NCBI GenBank assembly: GCA_021792815.1 | Contig: JAJYTX010000010.1 | Span: 1 to 19,586 of the forward strand | Source of the DNA: Pseudomonadota bacterium | Lineage (GTDB): Bacteria > Pseudomonadota > Gammaproteobacteria > Steroidobacterales > Steroidobacteraceae | DNA length: 19,586 nt | Direction: 5' to 3' | Shown here: positions 15,006 to 19,586 of the stretch, in pieces | Layout: each line of letters starts with the position of its first letter | How positions within the stretch are numbered: position 1 is the stretch's first letter | Program-made: the position numbers and the translations under genes | The notes under the pieces: model-generated | What the model was told of the DNA's origin: nothing | The model's input: only the letters and a program-made list of their open reading frames with translations | Database searches by the model: none

Positions 15006-16466
15006 ATGAATCCGATCGTCGCCCTGCCGGCGCGCGACCTCGCCGCGTCGATCGCGCGCCGGGAGTTCGCGTGCGTCGAGGTCATCAGCGCCTTTCTGAG
15101 TCAGATCGAGGAGCACAATCCCCGCGCCAACGCGATCGTCGCCCTGCGCGAGCGCGACGTGCTGCTGGCCGAAGCCCGCGCCCAGGACGAGCAGATCGCG
15201 GCCGGCGTGCGTCCGGGTCCCCTGGGAGGGCTGCCGCTCGCCGTCAAGGACCTCGCCGAAGTCGCCGGCATCCGCACCACGATGGGCTCGCTGCTGTTGC
15301 GTGATCATGTGCCGCAGGCCGAAGGCATCATGGTCGGACGCCTGCGCAAAGCCGGCGCGATTCTGATAGGCAAGAGCAACGTTCCGGAGTTCGGTCTCGG
15401 CTCGCATACCTACAACGCCGTGTACGGCGCCACGACCAATGCCTACGATCCGACCCGGTCCGCCGGCGGCAGCAGCGGCGGCGCGGCGGTGGCGCTCGCG
15501 CTCAGAATGGTTCCGGTCGCCGACGGCTCGGACTTCGGCGGCAGCCTGCGCAATCCGGCGGCCTGGAACAACGTCTTCGGCTTGCGCCCGAGCATCGGTC
15601 GCGTTCCGCAGGAAGGCGCCGAACAGTGGATCCCCAACATGGGAGTCACCGGCCCGATGGCGCGCACGGTGGCGGATCTGGCGCTGCTGTTGTCGGTGCA
15701 GGCCGGGTTCGATCGCCGTTCACCGCTGTCGCTCGAGACCGATACGCGCAGTTATGTCGGGCCGCTGGACGCCGACGTCAAAGGCATGCGGCTTGCGTGG
15801 CTGGGCGACTGGAACCGCCAGGTGCCGCACGAGCCTGCGGTGCTGCAGGTCTGCGCCAGCGCGCTCCCGGTGTTCGAGGACCTGGGCTGCATCGTCGAGG
15901 CGGCGCATCCGGCCATGGACGTCGAGCCGGTATGGCAGGCGGTGCTGACGTTGCGCAGCTGGCTGCTTGCGCCGAAGCTGCTGCCGCTCGCGGATGATCC
16001 GGCTGCCCGCCCGCTTCTGGGTGCCCAGGCGCTGTGGGAAGCGGACAACGCCCGCGGGTTGAGCGGCAGCCGGATCATGCGCGCGTCCGAAGTCCGCACG
16101 GCCTTCTCGCTGCGGATCGAACGGCTGTTCGAGCGCTACGATTTCCTGCTGATGCCCGCGGCGCAGACCTTCCCGTTCCCGGTGCAGGAGCATTGGCCGC
16201 GGCAGGTGGCCGGGCGCGAGATGCGCACTTACCACGAGTGGATGCTGGGCAATCTGCTCATCACCATGACGGGACTGCCGTCGCTCGCGGTGCCGGCGGG
16301 ATTCAGCGCCGCGGGTCTGCCGGCCGGGATTCAGATCATCGGCCGGAACCGTGAGGAGCTCGCCTGCCTGCGCATGGCGCACGCCTACGAGAAGGCACGG
16401 GCCTCGGTCATCGGTCGGTTGCCCGATGCGCTGCGCCCGGCCGCGCGCAGCTCAGCGGCGCGCTGA
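15006..16466 (+). CDS. Amidase-signature family hydrolase
   Basis: A 486-residue cytoplasmic enzyme that hydrolyses an amide bond through a Ser-cisSer-Lys triad. All three residues are visible with the family spacing: Lys81 in LPLAVKDL, Ser156 in the SAGGSSGG loop, and the nucleophile Ser180 in GSDFGGSLRNPA. The lysine to cis-serine distance is 75 residues and cis-serine to serine is 24. Residues after about 200 (NMGVTGPMARTVADLALLL) continue the amidase pattern. ATG 15006 has GGGGAG 8 bases upstream. It follows the MFS gene by 125 bases containing a palindrome, and overlaps the malonate decarboxylase gene mdcH tail-to-tail by 15 bases. Substrate unknown. It could open the imported compound, or, given mdc next door, yield malonate from a malonic amide, as malonamidases of this family do (inference). 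Confidence 0.92.
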   Translation: MNPIVALPARDLAASIARREFACVEVISAFLSQIEEHNPRANAIVALRERDVLLAEARAQDEQIAAGVRPGPLGGLPLAVKDLAEVAGIRTTMGSLLLRDHVPQAEGIMVGRLRKAGAILIGKSNVPEFGLGSHTYNAVYGATTNAYDPTRSAGGSSGGAAVALALRMVPVADGSDFGGSLRNPAAWNNVFGLRPSIGRVPQEGAEQWIPNMGVTGPMARTVADLALLLSVQAGFDRRSPLSLETDTRSYVGPLDADVKGMRLAWLGDWNRQVPHEPAVLQVCASALPVFEDLGCIVEAAHPAMDVEPVWQAVLTLRSWLLAPKLLPLADDPAARPLLGAQALWEADNARGLSGSRIMRASEVRTAFSLRIERLFERYDFLLMPAAQTFPFPVQEHWPRQVAGREMRTYHEWMLGNLLITMTGLPSLAVPAGFSAAGLPAGIQIIGRNREELACLRMAHAYEKARASVIGRLPDALRPAARSSAAR

Positions 16467-17387
16467 AACGACCTCGTTCACCCACTGGACGATGCCGTCG
16501 GCGCCGGCAAAGTCCTCGGCGCTTCTGATGGGCGCATCGGGAAACACGCGGGTGAGCATGTCGGCCAGTGCCCGACCCGGGCCGAGCTCGAGGAAGGCGG
16601 TTGCGCCGTGCTCGCGGGCGGCCTCGAGACACTGCGGCCATTCGATCGTTGCGGCAATTTGCCGGCTCAACGTATCGACATGCTCCTCGAGCGTACGCGG
16701 CAGCGTGCCGTTCAGGCCGTCAAGCAGGGTGATGCCGCGGCGGGGCGCCACCGGGCGGGCGATTTCGATGGCTGCACGCAGCAGCGGGACTGCCGGCGCG
16801 AACCGCGAAGTGTGCGACGCCACGAAAATCGGCAGCCAGGAAAAGTGGCGGGCGCCAGCCGCCAGGGCCGCATCCCGAAAGCCTTCCAGAGCATCCGCCG
16901 GACCGGCGACGATGCACACGGCGCCTGGATTGACGATGGCGAGTTCCACGCCGAGCCGATGCGCGAGCGTCTCGACCGACTGTCGTGCCAGGCCTTGTAC
17001 GACTGCCATCCGATCGCGTTCGTCGCCGAGCTGGTCCATCAGTTCGGCGCGCCGCGCGGTGAGCGACAGCGCCGCGTCGGACTGCAGAATCCCGGCAATG
17101 GACCATGCGGCCAGCTGGCCGACGCTGTAACCGAGCACGAGCAGGCGTTGCGGCACCACGTCGCGGATGACCCGGTGGGTCGCGAGTGCCGTCGTGACAC
17201 ACAGGATCTGCGCCGCCCGGTTGCGTCTCATGCCGTCGAGATCGGTGGACGCGAGCCAGTCGCGCGGATCGGCGCCGAGTACGCGCGCAGCCATGGCAAA
17301 CACGGGCTCGGCGGCCGACTGCGAGCGGGTCAGCCGGAACATGTCCGCATGCTGATGACCCTGTCCCGAGCAGATCAGAGCCAGCAT
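16452..17387 (-). CDS. mdcH: Malonate decarboxylase malonyl-CoA:ACP transacylase, epsilon subunit (MdcH)
   Basis: A 311-residue FabD-like acyltransferase. In malonate decarboxylase it loads malonyl from malonyl-CoA onto the special acyl-carrier subunit to start the catalytic cycle. The N-terminus LICSGQGHQHADMF is typical of MdcH. The nucleophile is Ser88 in LGYSVGQLAAWS (GxSxG) and the partner His192 is in FVASHTSRF. ATG 17387 is chosen because the conserved SGQGHQ start follows at once, with GGGGGAG immediately upstream. It overlaps the end of mdcB by 13 bases and is last in this operon segment. The long upstream extension of the frame (to 17501) lies inside mdcB and is not real. Confidence 0.92.
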   Translation of the reverse strand: MLALICSGQGHQHADMFRLTRSQSAAEPVFAMAARVLGADPRDWLASTDLDGMRRNRAAQILCVTTALATHRVIRDVVPQRLLVLGYSVGQLAAWSIAGILQSDAALSLTARRAELMDQLGDERDRMAVVQGLARQSVETLAHRLGVELAIVNPGAVCIVAGPADALEGFRDAALAAGARHFSWLPIFVASHTSRFAPAVPLLRAAIEIARPVAPRRGITLLDGLNGTLPRTLEEHVDTLSRQIAATIEWPQCLEAAREHGATAFLELGPGRALADMLTRVFPDAPIRSAEDFAGADGIVQWVNEVVSARR

Positions 17388-18226
17388 GACTCCCCCAGCT
17401 GCAGCGCGAAGAGCGAGGCGGCCAGCATATCGGCTGAACCACCGGGACTGAGGTTTCGGGCGATGAATGCGCCATGCACGATTTCGGCATCCCTGCGCCA
17501 CGTGGCGCGTCCGATGCTCCCTTGGGCCAGAAACCCCCTGGCCTGACGGTGCGCAAAGGTCTGTCCGGCGCGACCGCCCCGGTGCAGCAGGTTCGTGTCC
17601 TGCAGCTCGGCAATCAGCGAAAAGCAGCAGTGCACGCGCGCGGCCTCGTCGTCCTGCGGCGCAAGACGTCGTCCCTGCAGCAGGCGCGGCAGTCCGACGT
17701 CGTAGAGGATGGGAAATCCCGCCACCGCCTGATGGCGGGCGCCTCTGGCGCCATAACGGCGGGCGGCCTGCGAACCGTGACTGCGCGGCTGCACCGGACC
17801 GGACAGGATGGCCGGTCCCCAGAGACGTGCGACGATCTCCCCGAGTGGGCGATACACGCGATGCGCCGAGCGGAATCCGGCCGCGGCAACCAGCAGCCCG
17901 AGACTGAACAGAGCGCCCCGATAGGTGTTGACGCCCCGCGTGGCCGCCAGCATGGCTCGCTCGGCCGCCAGACCTATGGTGCGCAGGCGTGACATCGCGG
18001 CACCGGCTGCGCCCGCGCGGGCGAGCTCCGCGAAAAACGGCTGCAACGTGACGGCGCTCGCGTGCAGCAGCGAGGCATCCATGTCGCGATGCGAACCGCG
18101 GTCGATGTGGCTCACCAGGCCGGGTTTCGGGTAGGTGTCGATCTCCAGATGCAGGCAGCCGGAGGCGGACGCGGCGAGTTCCAGCGCGTCATATCGAGGT
18201 TCGGCCGCGCGCAGCGGCAGGCTCAC
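17375..18226 (-). CDS. mdcB: Triphosphoribosyl-dephospho-CoA synthase (MdcB)
   Basis: A 283-residue enzyme that makes the precursor of the unusual prosthetic group (2'-triphosphoribosyl-3'-dephospho-CoA) of the malonate decarboxylase acyl carrier subunit. Family marks are TYPKPGLVSHIDRGSHRDMD (residues 31-50), GVNTYRGALFSLGLL (98-112), HGSQAARRYGARGARHQA and LIAELQDTNLLHRGG. The start is GTG 18226-18224, which shares four bases with the mdcG stop (GTGA). The GAGGA ribosome-binding site 9 bases upstream lies inside a perfect inverted repeat (18227-18242), so translation is probably coupled to mdcG. In Pseudomonas mdc clusters mdcB usually follows mdcA near the front; here it sits between mdcG and mdcH. 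CitG-type synthases of citrate lyase are the related alternative, but the neighbours settle it. Confidence 0.92.
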   Translation of the reverse strand: MSLPLRAAEPRYDALELAASASGCLHLEIDTYPKPGLVSHIDRGSHRDMDASLLHASAVTLQPFFAELARAGAAGAAMSRLRTIGLAAERAMLAATRGVNTYRGALFSLGLLVAAAGFRSAHRVYRPLGEIVARLWGPAILSGPVQPRSHGSQAARRYGARGARHQAVAGFPILYDVGLPRLLQGRRLAPQDDEAARVHCCFSLIAELQDTNLLHRGGRAGQTFAHRQARGFLAQGSIGRATWRRDAEIVHGAFIARNLSPGGSADMLAASLFALQLGESCWL

Positions 18227-18867
18227 GCGAGGAAATCCTCGCGTCGCATCAGCGCGACGCCGTCCGGTTTCTTCACCAGCACTTGCTCGGCCCCGCCCTG
18301 CAGTTCGCGCCACTGGGCCGCGGTCCCGTCGGCGCGAATCAGCTCCCCATCGAGCCGCATGGGCGCGGTGGCGGCAATTTCCGCCAGCTCACGCAGCAGC
18401 CGCTCGCTGTGCTCCCGTCCGTGATGGGTGAGCAGCACATCGAGATCGGAATCCCGGCGCAGGTAAGCGAGCCCGGTTTCCTGCTGCAATGCCAGACTGC
18501 CAAACACGGCCACGTCAGGTGCCGCGTCGATGAGCGCCTCGATGCAGCGTGTCCAGGCCGCAGGAGCGCTGGGCGCGGCCGCCAGGAGCTTCAGAGGCGG
18601 TGCGGCGCGTTCGATGGCGTCCGCGGGCAGCAGCAGCGAGAGGCGCCGGCGGGCCGCACCGGGCGGCAAAGACAGACCGACGGAAACCATCGTGCGCGGC
18701 GTGTCGGGCGAGACACGGGTGGCGATCATCGGCCAGCCGAGTTCGGCCCATGGCTTTACGTAGGGTTGGTCGGCCAGTTCCGTCCGATCGAGCAACAGTG
18801 CGGACCAGGCGGCCGGGTTGACCCGCAGTCGCCAGTGACGCGCCCAGCGCGGCCATGCATCACTCAC
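18223..18867 (-). CDS. mdcG: Malonate decarboxylase holo-ACP synthase (phosphoribosyl-dephospho-CoA transferase, MdcG)
   Basis: A 214-residue nucleotidyltransferase that attaches the MdcB-made prosthetic group to the acyl carrier subunit MdcC. The nucleotidyltransferase core is visible: VFGSLALQQETGLAYL (Gly123, Ser124) followed by SDLDVLL with Asp141 and Asp143 as metal ligands. The N-terminal part (HWRLRVNP, ELADQPYVKPWAELGWPMIAT) matches the family plan. The start is GTG 18867, which overlaps the mdcE stop by 8 bases; no clear separate ribosome-binding site is seen, so coupling to mdcE is likely. Frames extending upstream run through mdcE and are not real. The stop overlaps the mdcB GTG. 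The length fits the family (about 200-215). Confidence 0.9.
   Translation of the reverse strand: MSDAWPRWARHWRLRVNPAAWSALLLDRTELADQPYVKPWAELGWPMIATRVSPDTPRTMVSVGLSLPPGAARRRLSLLLPADAIERAAPPLKLLAAAPSAPAAWTRCIEALIDAAPDVAVFGSLALQQETGLAYLRRDSDLDVLLTHHGREHSERLLRELAEIAATAPMRLDGELIRADGTAAQWRELQGGAEQVLVKKPDGVALMRREDFLA
18227..18242 (-). promoter_or_regulatory. Inverted repeat hiding the mdcB ribosome-binding site
   Basis: On the minus strand GCGAGGA-TT-TCCTCGC abuts the mdcB GTG directly; the arms are perfect 7-mers. The Shine-Dalgarno GAGGA of mdcB, 9 bases from the GTG, is paired with TCCTC in the other arm. The repeat is within the last codons of mdcG, so ribosomes finishing mdcG would open it. 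A 2-base loop means the closing pairs would melt in RNA. Confidence 0.45.
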
Positions 18868-19582
18868 AGGGCTGCGCCGCTGCACACACCCGTGCGGCGA
18901 TCCGCGCGGCCCTTGGTCGCCCCCCGCGCCGCGCGCCGAGGACATCGCGCGCATCGGCGGCAGCAGGTTCGGCGAGCAGCGCGAGCAACTGGGATGCCAA
19001 TGAGCGGCCCGGCGCCCAGGTCTCGAAGACCGCCCCGGTTTCCGCGAGATTGCCCAGGCCCGGCGCGAATACCGGGGTCGCACGCGCCTTTTCCGTCAGG
19101 ACCTCGATCGGCAGCTTGGTGACCCTGGCGATCGAGGGCAGGTCCATCACCTCCGGGTGCGCGTCCGGCAGCGCCACCAGCGTGTCGGCGGCCAGTGCAG
19201 TCGCGATGAACGCTCCGGCGGCGCTGCCTCCGTACAGCAGAGCCACGACGCGATGCCCGCTCGTGCCGGCCAGGATCAGCGTCTTGGCGAGATGCGCGAG
19301 ATACTCGTACAGGCCCAGGAGTTCGTCGCGGCGACTCATGCGTTGCGCCGCGGAATCGACCAGCAGCAGCAGCGGGCGCCGGTCGGCGCGCCGCACGATG
19401 TCGATGACGCGCCCGGCCAGTGTGCAGGCATCCTCGACCCCAAGCGGCTTTGCCGCGGAAATTCCGAGCACATGGATCCACCCCTGTCCGGGGAGCACGC
19501 CGCCGCCGCTCAGCAGGCCATCCGTCAGGTCGACGTCATGGCCGTCGGGAAACAGCGAGGCGAGAATCTCAGCGAGCGTCAT
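18860..19582 (-). CDS. mdcE: Malonate decarboxylase gamma subunit (MdcE), possibly complete
   Basis: A 240-residue carboxyltransferase-fold protein. With MdcD it forms the decarboxylase that releases CO2 from malonyl-S-ACP, leaving acetyl-S-ACP. The crotonase-like core shows VVALLYGGSAAGAFIATALA (oxyanion region) and DAHPEVMDLPSIARVTKLP, both typical of MdcE. The ATG at 19582-19580 is only 4 bases from the window edge. It gives a normal family length, but its ribosome-binding site cannot be seen, so the true start could be further on. mdcA, mdcC and mdcD are expected just beyond the right edge, upstream on this strand. The stop overlaps the mdcG start by 8 bases. Confidence 0.9.
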   Translation of the reverse strand: MTLAEILASLFPDGHDVDLTDGLLSGGGVLPGQGWIHVLGISAAKPLGVEDACTLAGRVIDIVRRADRRPLLLLVDSAAQRMSRRDELLGLYEYLAHLAKTLILAGTSGHRVVALLYGGSAAGAFIATALAADTLVALPDAHPEVMDLPSIARVTKLPIEVLTEKARATPVFAPGLGNLAETGAVFETWAPGRSLASQLLALLAEPAAADARDVLGARRGGRPRAARIAARVCAAAQPCE

Positions 19583-19586
19583 CGGC

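Noticed and set aside
1..19586. Search for tRNA/rRNA genes, CRISPR arrays, transposases and att-like repeats
   Set aside because: I saw no tRNA-like cloverleaf, regularly spaced repeats, transposase or integrase motifs on either strand; a tRNA-scanning and repeat-finding run would confirm this.

Overview
The window is high-G+C DNA from a Gram-negative bacterium. It has two TonB-dependent outer-membrane receptors, a LysR-type regulator, densely packed operons with overlapping stop/start codons, and many GTG starts. A proteobacterium is the best fit. The receptor-rich, catabolic character suggests a gammaproteobacterium of the Steroidobacter/Nevskia kind or a similar aquatic or soil heterotroph, but nothing here fixes the genus. 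There are no RNA genes, CRISPR arrays or insertion sequences that I can support.

Layout. (1) 2-1198, plus strand: the end of a MerA-like flavin disulfide oxidoreductase, then a TIGR04283-type glycosyltransferase. (2) 1241-4404, minus strand: a TVP38/TMEM64 membrane protein whose stop codon overlaps the start of a TonB-dependent receptor (TGATG). (3) 4405-4915: about 510 bases with no gene I can support. (4) 4916-16466: a catabolic island. Its minus-strand part has a Rid-family protein and a DapA-family lyase. Its plus-strand part has a LysR regulator, then three overlapping genes for a trimeric flavin/iron-sulfur dehydrogenase (beta, gamma, alpha) of the D-hydroxyproline dehydrogenase/opine oxidase type, then a VOC protein, a second TonB receptor, a spinster-like MFS transporter and an amidase-signature hydrolase. 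(5) 16452-19582, minus strand: part of a malonate decarboxylase operon in the order mdcE-mdcG-mdcB-mdcH, running off the right edge.

The most striking result is a 19-bp inverted repeat, core GTTGC-N7-GCAAC, present three times: before the Rid gene, between the DapA-family gene and lysR, and before the VOC gene. Each copy lies 19-20 bases upstream of a candidate -35 box, which puts its centre near -65 of the predicted transcription start. That is the usual geometry of a LysR recognition site, and the core contains the T-N11-A motif. The middle copy also covers the predicted start of lysR's own strong promoter, as expected for autorepression. This ties the Rid protein, lyase, regulator/dehydrogenase and the VOC-receptor-transporter block into one likely regulon.

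Proposed joint role (inference): a TonB receptor and MFS permease take up an amine- or amide-containing compound; the amidase may release an amine or acid; the trimeric dehydrogenase oxidises the amine carbon to an imine; and the DapA-family and Rid proteins process the imine or oxo-acid products. The parts resemble the hydroxyproline pathway (dehydrogenase trimer plus DapA-family deaminase), but the epimerase and the semialdehyde dehydrogenase are not in this window, so the substrate is open.
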